A DNA stretch of 64,000 bases from an uncultured Pelagibacteraceae bacterium (GCA_902532525.1 CACAIK010000006.1:1-64000); one strand, 5' to 3'. Counted from the stretch's first letter, positions 53,854-63,141 are shown. Numbers and translations are program-made. The notes: a model not told the origin generated them from the letters alone.

Positions 53854-54079
53854 CTTTAGGTTTATCCTCTTTCATAATTTCAGTATTTTTTTTTAATTCT
53901 TCTTTAATTGAAACATCAGTTATTTCTGTAACTTGATTTTGAACATCTGAAAAATATCTTTTGGCTGAACCTATCCATGATCCAACTTTTTTTAACATTA
54001 CAGGAAAGTCTTTTGGTCCTACAACTATTATTGCAATAGATACTATTATTAATATTTCAAACCAGCCGATCTGTGGCAT
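53843..54079 (-). CDS. tatB: Sec-independent protein translocase TatB
   Basis: A 78-residue protein: one N-terminal membrane helix (IGWFEILIIVSIAIIVVGPKDFPVM) with the TatB Glu at position 8 and the GPKDFP hinge, then an amphipathic helix and a short charged tail. It is much shorter than E. coli TatB (171), having lost most of the cytoplasmic extension. It lies between tatA (three bases away) and tatC (overlapping). Confidence 0.93.
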   Translation of the reverse strand: MPQIGWFEILIIVSIAIIVVGPKDFPVMLKKVGSWIGSAKRYFSDVQNQVTEITDVSIKEELKKNTEIMKEDKPKDDS

Positions 54080-54082
54080 TGA

Positions 54083-54280
54083 TTACTCTTTTTTGTCTGA
54101 GTCTTGATTTTCAGATATATTTTTTGGTTGGCTATCTTCTGTAGCATCTGTAGCCATACCTTTTTTAAAACTTTTAATTCCTTTAGCAACATCACCCATT
54201 AGACTAGAGATTTTACCTCTACCAAAAAGTAATACTACTAAAATTACTACAATTGCAATTTGCCAAAATCCTATACTCAT
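54083..54280 (-). CDS. tatA: Sec-independent protein translocase TatA
   Basis: A 65-residue pore-forming Tat subunit. The N-terminal helix ([21 protein letters not shown]) has the FGRGKI hinge typical of TatA, then an amphipathic helix [16 protein letters not shown], and an acidic tail. It is the first of tatABC on this strand, 42 bases after scpB. Confidence 0.94.
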   Translation of the reverse strand: MSIGFWQIAIVVILVVLLFGRGKISSLMGDVAKGIKSFKKGMATDATEDSQPKNISENQDSDKKE

Positions 54281-54322
54281 AATTACTTATAACCTTATAA
54301 TTTTAGTTTTAAAACTATTTTT

Positions 54323-55015
54323 TTATTTATCGTTATCGGTATTAAGAGTGCTATTAAGCATCTCATCTATATCGGAGTATATATTTTCCTTTTTATCCTC
54401 TTGTTTTTCTTTATAGAATTTGCCTGTTCCAAATATAGATGCATCTACACTAGATGTATCAATAAGACCTGCAGTTCCTAATTCATCAACGGTTGGAAGA
54501 TCTGACAATTTTTGGAGATTGAAATGACTTAAAAAGTCATCTGTTGTTCCATATTGAATAGGTTTACCAGGGGCATCTTTTCGACCTTGAGGTTTAACCC
54601 AGTTCAATTCCATCAATATCTCAATTGTATTATTTCCAAACGCAACTCCTCGAATTTCTTCTATTTCAGCTCTAGTGACTGGTTGATGATAAACAATAAT
54701 TGCAAGTGTTTCTATCGCAGCCTTTGATAGTTTTTTTTCAACGGTTTTTTGTTGAGACATTAATGAAGATAAATTTGGTGAAGTTCTAAAAGACCATTTA
54801 TTGGATATACAGACTAAATTTATTCCGCGATCAGAGTAAAAATTTTGAAGTTTTAGTAAAGATTTCTCAACATCTGTCTTTTTTGAAATTTTATTTTCAA
54901 TAGTTTCGATATTTAACGGCTCTGCAGCTGCAAAAACAATAGCCTCTATTTCTTTATCAACATCACTTAATTTAGATGGAAATGATACAACATTATTTTT
55001 TTTTAATTTATTCAT
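54323..55015 (-). CDS. scpB: Segregation and condensation protein B
   Basis: A winged-helix partner of the SMC-ScpA complex that organises the chromosome. The 230-residue protein has IEAIVFAAAEPLNIETIENKI near 23-43, LSKAAIETLAIIVYHQPVTRAEIEEIRG and GRKDAPGKPIQYGTT, the family core. The C-terminal 50 residues are a charged extension. Its start shares a base with the scpA stop (ATGA-type overlap). Confidence 0.94.
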   Translation of the reverse strand: MNKLKKNNVVSFPSKLSDVDKEIEAIVFAAAEPLNIETIENKISKKTDVEKSLLKLQNFYSDRGINLVCISNKWSFRTSPNLSSLMSQQKTVEKKLSKAAIETLAIIVYHQPVTRAEIEEIRGVAFGNNTIEILMELNWVKPQGRKDAPGKPIQYGTTDDFLSHFNLQKLSDLPTVDELGTAGLIDTSSVDASIFGTGKFYKEKQEDKKENIYSDIDEMLNSTLNTDNDK

Positions 55016-55746
55016 TAGATTTTTTTAATATATATGTCCTCAAATAAATTATCTTGTTTAATAGATATATTACCTTCTTTTGCAAGCTCTAAAGATCCTG
55101 CAAAAATCCCTGCATTACCTGTCTTACTTAAAATTTTAGAATTTCTAAAATTTTTTGGTATTAGATCAGTCATATTTTTCCAATCATTTAAATTATTGTA
55201 AAATTCTTTTATAACTTTAATACCTTCTTCGGTAGTAAATACTGGGAGTTTTGGAATATTCATTCTCTGAAAATCTTTTGTCATTACGATATTTGAATAC
55301 GTTTTTAATAATTCAAACAATGTTAATGAATATTGAGAATTATAAATTGATCTCATTCCACTTTTTGAACCTCTCATAAAAATATCTTTGCCTAATCTTT
55401 TTCTGCTCAACATCTGAGAAGACAATAATCTTATTAATTCTAGTTTTTTGAGTTGGAGCTTTAATTTCTCTGCCACTTCAAGTGCTTTAAATTCCTCTTC
55501 TTCTGTTTCTGGTAATAGTAGTTTAGATTTAAGATAAGTTAACCAGGTAGCCATTAGCAAATATTCTGAGGCTAATTCTAAATTTAAATTTTCGGTCTTG
55601 GTTATAAAATCATGAAATTGATCTGCTAATTTGGTGATTGATATATTTTCCAAATCAACTTTTTGTGATTTTGCTAAATCTAAAAGTATTTCTAATGATC
55701 CAGAGTAATTACTAAGATCAACATTAAATTCTAAAGAATCACTCAT
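55015..55746 (-). CDS. scpA: Segregation and condensation protein A
   Basis: The kleisin that bridges the SMC heads. The 243-residue protein shows YSGSLEILLDLAKSQKVDLENI near 14-35, the N-terminal family signature, and ASEYLLMATWLTYLKSKLLLPE with the acidic EEEEF segment. A C-terminal winged-helix-like region follows. It lies 10 bases after nagZ and overlaps scpB. Confidence 0.95.
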   Translation of the reverse strand: MSDSLEFNVDLSNYSGSLEILLDLAKSQKVDLENISITKLADQFHDFITKTENLNLELASEYLLMATWLTYLKSKLLLPETEEEEFKALEVAEKLKLQLKKLELIRLLSSQMLSRKRLGKDIFMRGSKSGMRSIYNSQYSLTLFELLKTYSNIVMTKDFQRMNIPKLPVFTTEEGIKVIKEFYNNLNDWKNMTDLIPKNFRNSKILSKTGNAGIFAGSLELAKEGNISIKQDNLFEDIYIKKI

Positions 55747-55756
55747 GAATTTAAAT

Positions 55757-56707
55757 TTAACTTATTATTTGAATTAATTTAGAAGTTTTTTTTACAATAA
55801 AATCATCGATATAAGGTGAATTTTGACCTACCACATTCATTTCTCTCATTTTTCCATTGCAATGAAGCACCAAATTGCAACCTGCACGAAAAGATTTAAT
55901 AACGTTATTTTTTAAATTACCTTTAAGAGCACCCATAGAAATATCATCTGACATTAATATTCCCTTGAATGATATTTCTCTTCTAATCATTTTTATGATT
56001 TTTTTAGAATGTGAAACGTTATTTATCGGATCAAGTTTCTTAAACAACAAGTGACCGGTCATACCTAAAACAGATTTTTTTTTGGTAAATGGAAAAAAAT
56101 CATATTTTTTAAGATACTTTAGATCTTTATCTATAACTGGTAATTTATAATGACTATCAACTTTGGCTAAACCATGACCTGGAAGATGTTTAATTACTGT
56201 ACCAACCCTATTTTTGTGAAATTTTTCGATAGATATATCGCCAATTTTAGACAGAGTTTTTTTATCATTTGAATAGGATCGATCACCTATAATTTTATGA
56301 GACTTATTTCGTCTTAAATCCAATACGGGGACTGTATTAACATTAATACCAATAAGTCTTAATAAATAGGATATTTGCTTTACATAAACATTGAAATAAA
56401 TATCAAATTTTTTTCTATCTTTTGAATATAAATCGCCAAAATATTTTGCACTAAAAATAGAATTATCTATAAATTTTCTTAATCTGCTTACTCTTCCACC
56501 TTCTTCATCAATTAGAATTGGATAATTAGAGTTTTTAAATATTTTTTTGATCGAACCGGTTAATTTTTGAACTTGATTGATTGATTTTATATTTCTTGAA
56601 AAAAGGATTATTCCCCATGGCTTATATTTTTTTAAAAAACTTACTTCACTTTTTTTTAAATTATATCCACTAATGCCACATATAAAAGCTCTAGTTTTTT
56701 TAATCAT
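55757..56707 (-). CDS. nagZ: Beta-N-acetylhexosaminidase (GH3, NagZ)
   Basis: Removes N-acetylglucosamine from muropeptide fragments in cytoplasmic cell-wall recycling. The 316-residue protein is started at the ATG at 56707, beginning MIKKTRAFICGISGYNL. The longer upstream frame overlaps a separate small gene and is basic and unlike the family. GH3 motifs are LIDEEGGRVSRL, TVIKHLPGHGLAKVDSH with the catalytic His, and LMSDDISMGAL with the nucleophile Asp. It overlaps the small upstream ORF by 8 bases. Confidence 0.93.
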   Translation of the reverse strand: MIKKTRAFICGISGYNLKKSEVSFLKKYKPWGIILFSRNIKSINQVQKLTGSIKKIFKNSNYPILIDEEGGRVSRLRKFIDNSIFSAKYFGDLYSKDRKKFDIYFNVYVKQISYLLRLIGINVNTVPVLDLRRNKSHKIIGDRSYSNDKKTLSKIGDISIEKFHKNRVGTVIKHLPGHGLAKVDSHYKLPVIDKDLKYLKKYDFFPFTKKKSVLGMTGHLLFKKLDPINNVSHSKKIIKMIRREISFKGILMSDDISMGALKGNLKNNVIKSFRAGCNLVLHCNGKMREMNVVGQNSPYIDDFIVKKTSKLIQIIS

Positions 56708-56957
56708 TATATAACAATTCCCAAAAAGAATATTTTTTTGTGTTTTTATTTTTGTATTCCACATATTCAATAATGTTGTCCGTGTCATTTTTAAGAATAA
56801 ATAGATTATTTTCTTTAGATGATATTTTTTCATCAATACTTGAAACTGCTCTATATGATTTCTTGTAATTATCGTCTGAAAAATAATATCTTAGAGTAAA
56901 GAATAGAAAGAAAAATATAATTATTAAATAAAATAGATATTTGAGCTCTTTTAGCAT
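56700..56957 (-). CDS. Small single-pass membrane protein in the usual SPOR-gene position
   Basis: An 85-residue protein with an N-terminal membrane helix (about 8-25, LFYLIIIFFFLFFTLRYYF) and a polar, lysine/asparagine-rich tail facing the periplasm. It lies between argS and nagZ, overlapping nagZ by 8 bases and argS by one. In many alphaproteobacteria that slot holds a larger SPOR-domain protein. Here no SPOR domain is recognisable, so it may be a reduced descendant. Function unknown. Confidence 0.65.
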   Translation of the reverse strand: MLKELKYLFYLIIIFFFLFFTLRYYFSDDNYKKSYRAVSSIDEKISSKENNLFILKNDTDNIIEYVEYKNKNTKKYSFWELLYND

Positions 56958-58687
56958 TACATTTTTTCAGGTGTATCAACACCTATAATATCCATTCCAG
57001 TTTTAATTGTTTTTGCAATAGATTTTAAAAATATTAGTTTTTCTATATTTATTGTTTTATCATCATTGATAAATCTTTTTTCAACATCATCTTTTCCCAT
57101 ATTCCAATAGGAATGAAACTGTGATGATAACTCATATAAATATACAGGGATCCTATGAGGTTCTAGTTTTTTAGTAGAAATTTCTACACATTTAGGCCAT
57201 TCAGATATTTTTTTAAAAATTTCAATTTCTTCATTATTAAATCGCATATTATTATTTTCATTATCAATTTTGTCATCAATATTTTTATTTATATTTCTAA
57301 AAACCGATGAAATTCTAGCATAACAATATTGAACATAATAAAGCGGATTGTCTTTAGATTTTTCTTTTACTTTTGTAAAATCAAAATCTAATTCAGCATC
57401 ATTGCTTCTACTTAGCATAATAAATCTTGTTGCATCTTTTCCAACTTCAGAAATTAAATCTTCAACGGTAATGTAATCACCTTTTCTTTTGGACATTTTA
57501 AAAGGTTTGCCATCTTTTATTAACTTAACAAGTTGGCTTACTTTACAAATTAATTTATTTTTTTCTCCAGATAATGCTTCAACAACAGATGTAATTCTTT
57601 TTATATAACCTGCATGATCCGCTCCTAAAATATTTATTAATTTATCAAATTTTCTGTTTAGCTTTGTATTATGATACGCAACATCTCCAGCAAAATAAGT
57701 CCATGTGTTGTCAGATTTTTGTAATGCCCTATCTTTATCATCCCCAAAATCTGTTGATCTAAAAAGTAACTGATCTCTTTCTACCCAATTAGTTGTGTCT
57801 TCTCCTTCGGGAGCTTTGATTTTTCCTATATATACAAATTTATCTTTTTTAAGTTTCTCAATAACCTTATCAACCTCTTTATTTTCAACTATTTCAGTCT
57901 CACTCGCAAAATTATCATGAATAATTCCCAAATTATTTAAATTGGTCTTAATGAGTTTAAGTGACTCTGTAATTGCTAATTTAGTAAGTTTTAACTTTAT
58001 TTTTTCATAATCATCAAATTGTAAATTATTATTATTATCTATAATATGTTGGGCTATATCCTTGATGTATTCACCTGGATATAAATCATCCTCATTTAGT
58101 GGAAAGGTTTGATTATCTAATTTTTCTTTTATTCTCAAATATACAGATCTAGTAAAATGTAAAATTTGATTACCATGATCATTTACATAATATTCTTTTA
58201 CAACTTCTTGATTGTTAAATTTTAGCAAATTAGAGATAACATCACCTAGAATAGCACCTCTACAATGACCAACGTGTAATGGTCCAGTGGGATTTGCAGA
58301 CACGAATTCAATTAAATGTTTCTTTTTAGAGCCCTTAAGTGCTGCGCCAAAATTATTAAGATTATTTATATTTAAAAGAAATGAAGTCCAAAACTCTTTT
58401 TTTAAAATAATATTTATAAATCCAGGCTTTGCTATTTCTATCTTCTCAATATTATTATCGTCTTTAAAAATAATATCTTTTAATTTTTCAGCAATTTTAA
58501 TTGGTGTTTCATTATTTGTTTTAGATAAAACCATTGCAACATTAGTTGACAGATCGCAATTAAATTTTTTAGGAGGTATGTCTACGTTTATACCAGATAA
58601 ACTTTCAGGTAATAAAATCAGCTTTTCTTCACTTGCTAATTTAATTTTATCTAAAATTTTATTTAAGTATTCCTCAAATATATTCAT
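56957..58687 (-). CDS. argS: Arginyl-tRNA synthetase
   Basis: Charges tRNA-Arg. The 576-residue class I enzyme has an N-terminal Add-1 domain, the HIGH-type FVSANPTGPLHVGHCRGAI near 128-146, DVAYHNTKL, and KMSKRKGDYITVEDL as the KMSKS-type loop. The DALR anticodon-binding helical domain closes the protein (PVYLYELSSQFHSYWN). It overlaps dgt by 4 bases. Confidence 0.97.
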   Translation of the reverse strand: MNIFEEYLNKILDKIKLASEEKLILLPESLSGINVDIPPKKFNCDLSTNVAMVLSKTNNETPIKIAEKLKDIIFKDDNNIEKIEIAKPGFINIILKKEFWTSFLLNINNLNNFGAALKGSKKKHLIEFVSANPTGPLHVGHCRGAILGDVISNLLKFNNQEVVKEYYVNDHGNQILHFTRSVYLRIKEKLDNQTFPLNEDDLYPGEYIKDIAQHIIDNNNNLQFDDYEKIKLKLTKLAITESLKLIKTNLNNLGIIHDNFASETEIVENKEVDKVIEKLKKDKFVYIGKIKAPEGEDTTNWVERDQLLFRSTDFGDDKDRALQKSDNTWTYFAGDVAYHNTKLNRKFDKLINILGADHAGYIKRITSVVEALSGEKNKLICKVSQLVKLIKDGKPFKMSKRKGDYITVEDLISEVGKDATRFIMLSRSNDAELDFDFTKVKEKSKDNPLYYVQYCYARISSVFRNINKNIDDKIDNENNNMRFNNEEIEIFKKISEWPKCVEISTKKLEPHRIPVYLYELSSQFHSYWNMGKDDVEKRFINDDKTINIEKLIFLKSIAKTIKTGMDIIGVDTPEKM

Positions 58688-59802
58688 TTTGATGCTCTAT
58701 ATAATTGTATGGCGTACCTATCTGTCATGCCAGAAATATAATCAGATATAGCTCTTTCTTTGTTAGTTTTTAAATATTTGGTTTTAATATACTTTTTTGG
58801 ATTTTTGTTAATTACACTAAAAAGCTTTTTAATTATCTTTTTTCCTTCGTTATTTTTTTTTAATACATCTTTATTATTATACATAGTTATTCTAAGGAAA
58901 TCTCTAATCTCATTTATAGTTATTTTTAATTTGTTGGAAAAATCAACAATTTGATTTTTTTTATTTGATACATCTTTTTTTGTAGATATTTTATTCATTA
59001 AAATATTTCTTGTCGTAGTTTTTATTAAGTCTTGAACCATTAAATTTATAGAGTCTCTTATAGTTTGATATACAAGAATATCATTATTTTCACTTTTTAA
59101 TTTATTTTTATACGATTTTAAAATTTCATCAAAAAAAGAGATTTGTTTAAGATCGTTTAACTTAAATAATTTTGCTTTTATTCCATCTTGAATATCATGG
59201 TTATTGTATGCAACGTCATCGGATATAGATGCAATTTGGGCCTCCAAAGATGAGTTTTTTGAAAAATTAATTTTATTTTTTAAATTTTTCAAACCAATTA
59301 AATTATTTATTTTGACTAGCTTTGTTAACGGACCATTATGTTTAATAAGACCATCTAATGTTTCTAATGTTAAATTAAGACCTTCAAATTTAAAATATTT
59401 ATTTTCAATGAACATTACTATCCTAAGTGTTTGAAGGTTGTGGTCAAATCCCCCATATTCATACATACATTCATTTAGGGACTCTTCTCCCGCATGACCA
59501 AAAGGTGTATGACCTAAATCATGAGCTAAGCTTAATGTTTCAGCTAAATCATCATTTAAACCTAAGTATTTAGCAATTGTTCTAGCAATTTGTGATACTT
59601 CAATGGAATGTGTGATTCTGGTTCTATAATGATCTCCTTCAGTATTCACAAATACCTGGGTTTTGTGCTTCAATCTTCTAAATGAGGTAGAATGAATTAT
59701 TCTATCTCTATCTCTTTGAAAAGGTGATCTGAAAGGATTGCTCGCTTCTTTGAACAGTCTACCTTTTGATGCAAATGTTCCTAATTTTGAGTAATTTTTC
59801 AT
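58684..59802 (-). CDS. dgt: Deoxyguanosinetriphosphate triphosphohydrolase-like HD-domain protein
   Basis: Hydrolyses dNTPs to nucleosides and triphosphate. The 372-residue protein begins with RDRDRIIHSTSFRRLKHKTQV near 30-50. Its HD metal site comprises RITHSIEVSQIAR (His65), LAHDLGHTPFGH (His94-Asp95) and later ASISDDVAYNNHDI. The dgt-argS order is typical of alphaproteobacteria. It is divergent from erpA with 50 bases between. Confidence 0.95.
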   Translation of the reverse strand: MKNYSKLGTFASKGRLFKEASNPFRSPFQRDRDRIIHSTSFRRLKHKTQVFVNTEGDHYRTRITHSIEVSQIARTIAKYLGLNDDLAETLSLAHDLGHTPFGHAGEESLNECMYEYGGFDHNLQTLRIVMFIENKYFKFEGLNLTLETLDGLIKHNGPLTKLVKINNLIGLKNLKNKINFSKNSSLEAQIASISDDVAYNNHDIQDGIKAKLFKLNDLKQISFFDEILKSYKNKLKSENNDILVYQTIRDSINLMVQDLIKTTTRNILMNKISTKKDVSNKKNQIVDFSNKLKITINEIRDFLRITMYNNKDVLKKNNEGKKIIKKLFSVINKNPKKYIKTKYLKTNKERAISDYISGMTDRYAIQLYRASK

Positions 59803-59852
59803 TCTTTAAAAATGGCAAAATATTATTATATTGTTTTTATCAATGTTTAATT

Positions 59853-60170
59853 ATGATTAAAGAAATTAAATTTACAGATAATGCTATAAAGCAGATAAAC
59901 CATCTTCTTTCATCAAAAGATAAAGGGTCATTTTTTAGAATCGCTATTAAAGGTGGTGGATGCTCTGGATTTCAATATGATTTCTCATTTGATAACTCTG
60001 CTAAGGATGATGATCTACAACAAGATAATATCCTTATTGACAAAACATCGGCAGATTTACTAAAAGGATCTGAAGTTGATTTTGTAAAAGAATTAATCGG
60101 AGATTCTTTTAAAATAAACAACCCGCAAAGCAAATCTTCTTGTGGTTGTGGCGTATCTTTCTCGCTTTAA
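59853..60170 (+). CDS. erpA: A-type iron-sulfur cluster carrier (ErpA/IscA)
   Basis: Delivers iron-sulfur clusters to target proteins. The 105-residue protein starts at the ATG at 59853 (MIKEIKFTDNAIKQI). The three cluster-ligand cysteines are Cys37 in KGGGCSGFQY and Cys97/Cys99 in SSCGCGVSF. An upstream extension of the frame overlaps dgt and was excluded. Its stop shares a base with the xthA start (TAATG). Dgt and xthA as neighbours match the common alphaproteobacterial arrangement. Confidence 0.95.
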   Translation: MIKEIKFTDNAIKQINHLLSSKDKGSFFRIAIKGGGCSGFQYDFSFDNSAKDDDLQQDNILIDKTSADLLKGSEVDFVKELIGDSFKINNPQSKSSCGCGVSFSL

Positions 60171-60946
60171 TGATAATTAGTTCCTGGAATGTTAACTCTG
60201 TAAGAGCAAGAATTGAAAATATTAAAGAGTATTTAAAAAAATATTCACCAGATATTTTAATGATGCAAGAGATCAAAGCTCAAGATGAAAACTATCCTTA
60301 CGAAGACTTTGAAAAATCAAATTACCAGAATTATGTATTTGGTCAAAAATCATATAATGGAGTTGCGATAATTTCTAAAAAAAAATTAGACAAAATTGAA
60401 AAAGATATTTTTAAAGACAAAAATAAACAATCTAGAATTATTACTGCAGATCTAAAACATAAATCAAAAACTATTAAATTAATAAACATATACACACCCA
60501 ATGGAAATCCTGTTGATACAGAAAAATATACTTACAAATTATATTGGCTAGAAAGTTTAATTAAGAAGTTAAAAGGTTATTTAAAAAAAAAAGAAAATAT
60601 AATTATTGGTGGTGATTTTAATATAATTCCATCTGCAGAAGATGTTCATAATCCTAAAGGATATGAAAATGATGCATTATTTAGACTTGAGATAAGAAAA
60701 AAATTAAGAGAATTATTAAGTTTAGGTTTTCATGATGCATATAGATATATCCACCCTGATAAAGAAGGATATACTTTTTGGGATTACACAAGCGGTGCAT
60801 GGCAAAAAAATAATGGCATGAGAATTGATCATTTCTTAGTTTCAAACTCAATTATAAATCTTGTGAAAGATGTTAAAATTAACAAATTTCCTCGTGGAAG
60901 ACAAAAACCTTCAGATCACACACCAATTGAAATTGAATTAACTTAA
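60170..60946 (+). CDS. xthA: Exodeoxyribonuclease III (AP endonuclease)
   Basis: Cuts DNA at abasic sites in base-excision repair. The 258-residue protein begins at the ATG at 60170: MIISSWNVNSVRARI, with the catalytic Asn. MMQEIKAQD carries the metal-binding Glu, and ITPxGN-like IYTPNGNP, GGDFNIIPSAEDVHNP, and the C-terminal RIDHFLVS and PSDHTPIEI complete the active site. It is translationally coupled to erpA. It overlaps the convergent Ldh-family gene by 9 bases. Confidence 0.96.
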   Translation: MIISSWNVNSVRARIENIKEYLKKYSPDILMMQEIKAQDENYPYEDFEKSNYQNYVFGQKSYNGVAIISKKKLDKIEKDIFKDKNKQSRIITADLKHKSKTIKLINIYTPNGNPVDTEKYTYKLYWLESLIKKLKGYLKKKENIIIGGDFNIIPSAEDVHNPKGYENDALFRLEIRKKLRELLSLGFHDAYRYIHPDKEGYTFWDYTSGAWQKNNGMRIDHFLVSNSIINLVKDVKINKFPRGRQKPSDHTPIEIELT

Positions 60947-61936
60947 AGATTTTATTTTATTAACAAGTTCCTCATTAATATTTCTAGGTCCAGTATCTAA
61001 TCTGTTTTTGTGACGTCTTTCACCAGGCAACCTAACCTCTCCCATTGATTTCATTTTCTCAAAGAATTTATTTGAATGACTATCCCAATCAGAATTTGTT
61101 AATTTGTCAGGAGATATAGCTAAAATAAACTCTCCACCACTTGGTGGTCCACCATCATCTGTATCCTTCTTAGCCGTCTCATAACTAAAATTATCTCCAA
61201 CTAAGGCTCCAGCAAGTAATTCGACCATCATTGCTATTCCTGAGCCTTTATAGCCGCCAAATGGCAACAAAACTCCACCATCTGCTATTTCACCAGGATC
61301 TGTTGTTTCTTTTCCATCTTTAGTTAAACCAGTTCCTATTGGGACCTTGTGCCCTTCTCTTTTTGCAACTTGAACCTCTCCCATGGCCATCGATGCAGTA
61401 GCCATATCATAAACTACAGGTGGTTTATTTTTTCTTGGCCAAGCAAATGAAATTGGGTTTGTTCCAAATAAAGGTTTAATTGCTCCTGCTGGTGCAACTG
61501 CTGGCTTGTATGAAGTACAGGCAAAAGCAACAAGTCCTTGCTCTGCTATTGCTTCAGTCTCAGGCCACATAGCAGCCATATGATGAGAATTAGTGATTGC
61601 TAAAACTGCAACTCCATTTTCTTTTGCAGCTTTTACGAGTTCTGGTATTCCATATTTTAAAACCATTGGGGCAAGACTATTTTTCCCGTCTGCTTTAACA
61701 ACACTTGGGGTTAATTTTGAAATCACTGGTCTAGCCTTACCATTAATTTTTCCGCTTTTTAAACCAGATACATAAGCGGGTAATCTAAATAGACCATGAG
61801 ATAATGATCCATCTCTTTCAGCATTTTTGATTAAAGTAGATAAAGTATCTGCTGTTTCTTCATCGCATCCGTTAGCTATTAATGTTTTTTTAGCTAAATG
61901 AAAAATTTCTTCTAAACTTAAAGGAACGGTTGCCAT
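60938..61936 (-). CDS. Malate/L-lactate dehydrogenase (Ldh2 family) oxidoreductase
   Basis: A 332-residue NAD(P)-dependent 2-hydroxyacid or imine reductase of the Ldh2 family, distinct from classic LDH. VSLEEIFHLAKKTLIANGCDEETA at the N-terminus, LAITNSHHMAAMW with the catalytic His, LFGTNPISFAWPR, and LPFGGYKGSGIAMMVELLAG are hallmarks. Substrates in this family include malate, lactate, sulfolactate, ureidoglycolate and piperideine-2-carboxylate. Which is used here cannot be told. It is transcribed alone, convergent with xthA. Confidence 0.9.
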   Translation of the reverse strand: MATVPLSLEEIFHLAKKTLIANGCDEETADTLSTLIKNAERDGSLSHGLFRLPAYVSGLKSGKINGKARPVISKLTPSVVKADGKNSLAPMVLKYGIPELVKAAKENGVAVLAITNSHHMAAMWPETEAIAEQGLVAFACTSYKPAVAPAGAIKPLFGTNPISFAWPRKNKPPVVYDMATASMAMGEVQVAKREGHKVPIGTGLTKDGKETTDPGEIADGGVLLPFGGYKGSGIAMMVELLAGALVGDNFSYETAKKDTDDGGPPSGGEFILAISPDKLTNSDWDSHSNKFFEKMKSMGEVRLPGERRHKNRLDTGPRNINEELVNKIKSLS

Positions 61937-61979
61937 AAATAATATTAGATATTATTTACGGCAAAAGTTCAATTTTTAA

Positions 61980-63122
61980 TTAACAACCTTTAAAAGATTT
62001 AGACATATTTCTGATTAAATCAAAATATAAGTCTTTTCCAGGATCCAAAGTAGCTCCTAATGGGTCTACAACACCAGTTTTAATATTCATATCTTTTGCT
62101 ACAGCTTTAATGATATTTGGATTAAACTGTGGTTCAGAAAATACACAAGCTACTTTATCATGCTCAATTATTTCTCTGATTTCAGCCAATTGTTCTGCTC
62201 CTGGCATTACATCTGTATTAACTGTAAAAGCACCCAATATATTAACATTAAATCTTTTCTCAAAATATTGGTAAGCATCATGGAAAACAATTGATGCAAC
62301 ACTCTGATTTAATTCAGAAGAGACGTCACTAACAAGTTTATCAATATCTTTTAGTGCTTTCTTTAAATTGCTTTTATATTTTGATGCGTTCTTAGCATCA
62401 TTTTCAATTAAATGCTCTGCCATTTCATTTAATATAACTTTAGCATTGATTGGATCTAACCAAATATGTGGGTCATGCTCACCGTGGTGGTGACCTTCAT
62501 GTCCTGCATGATCATCGTGGTCATCATGGTCATCTTTCTTTTTATGTCCATGGTCATCATGATCGTCATGCCCATCTTTCTTTTTATGGTCATGATCATC
62601 GTGGTCGTCTTCTTTATGACCGTCTTTTTTTTTGTGGTCGTGATCATCGTGGTCGTCATGTCCATCTTTCTTTTTATGGTCATGATCATCGTGATCATCT
62701 TCTTTATGGCCATCTTCTTTATGTCCGTGATCGTCATGATCATCATGATCACCAAAAATATTTCGTTCTCTGAATTTTAATTTATTAAGACCTTTAATTT
62801 CCATTAATTCAATTTTTTCAGCTTTTTTTGCAATTGAATCTAATGGTTTTTCCATGAAGTTTTCTAGATCTTCACCTACCCAAAAAATAAGATCAGCTTC
62901 TTGTAACATCTTTGCATGAGATGGTTTTAACGGAAATCCATGTGGTGAAGAATATCCATCGACTATTAGGTCTGGTTTAGCAACTCCATCCATCAGATAG
63001 CTAGCTAAAGAGTGTATAGGCTTAATTGAAGCTACAACTTTTATTTCTGCTTTTGCTGATGTAAAAAGAGCTAAAAAAGATAATATTGTAATTATTAATG
63101 TTGATTTTTTTAAGTTTTTCAT
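61980..63122 (-). CDS. znuA: Zinc ABC transporter substrate-binding protein with long His/Asp loop
   Basis: Captures zinc in the periplasm for ZnuBC. The 380-residue protein has a signal peptide ending SAKA (about 1-25). The cluster A-1 fold follows: SYSSPHGFPLKPSHA near 58-70 with the first His ligand, DPHIWLDP near 217-224, IVFHDAYQYF and CVFSEPQF. Between them (about 125-218) lies an unusually long low-complexity loop of His, Asp and Lys. It is divergent from znuC across a 72-base gap with two Zur-type boxes. The order and motifs make zinc, rather than manganese, the likely metal. Confidence 0.96.
   Translation of the reverse strand: MKNLKKSTLIITILSFLALFTSAKAEIKVVASIKPIHSLASYLMDGVAKPDLIVDGYSSPHGFPLKPSHAKMLQEADLIFWVGEDLENFMEKPLDSIAKKAEKIELMEIKGLNKLKFRERNIFGDHDDHDDHGHKEDGHKEDDHDDHDHKKKDGHDDHDDHDHKKKDGHKEDDHDDHDHKKKDGHDDHDDHGHKKKDDHDDHDDHAGHEGHHHGEHDPHIWLDPINAKVILNEMAEHLIENDAKNASKYKSNLKKALKDIDKLVSDVSSELNQSVASIVFHDAYQYFEKRFNVNILGAFTVNTDVMPGAEQLAEIREIIEHDKVACVFSEPQFNPNIIKAVAKDMNIKTGVVDPLGATLDPGKDLYFDLIRNMSKSFKGC
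62469..62750 (-). repeat. Imperfect tandem repeat encoding the ZnuA His/Asp-rich loop
   Basis: About 280 bases encoding residues 125-218 of ZnuA. The unit HDDHDHKKKDG recurs with spacings of 14 to 16 residues (HKKKDG at about 149, 163, 179 and 193, the last as HKKKDD). At DNA level the CATGATCATCGTGGTC-type words repeat, so length changes by slippage are likely. The repeat also creates long spurious open frames on the other strand. Confidence 0.9.
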
Positions 63123-63141
63123 AATTTAATTTAGTGTTAAT

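Noticed and set aside
56708..56836. N-terminal extension of NagZ
   Set aside because: The extra 43 residues lie over the upstream small gene, are basic and unlike the family; the ATG at 56707 gives the usual NagZ start.
62450..62780. Open frames of about 100 residues on both strands over the ZnuA loop
   Set aside because: They are shadows produced by the repeat encoding His/Asp residues and have no start context or family resemblance.
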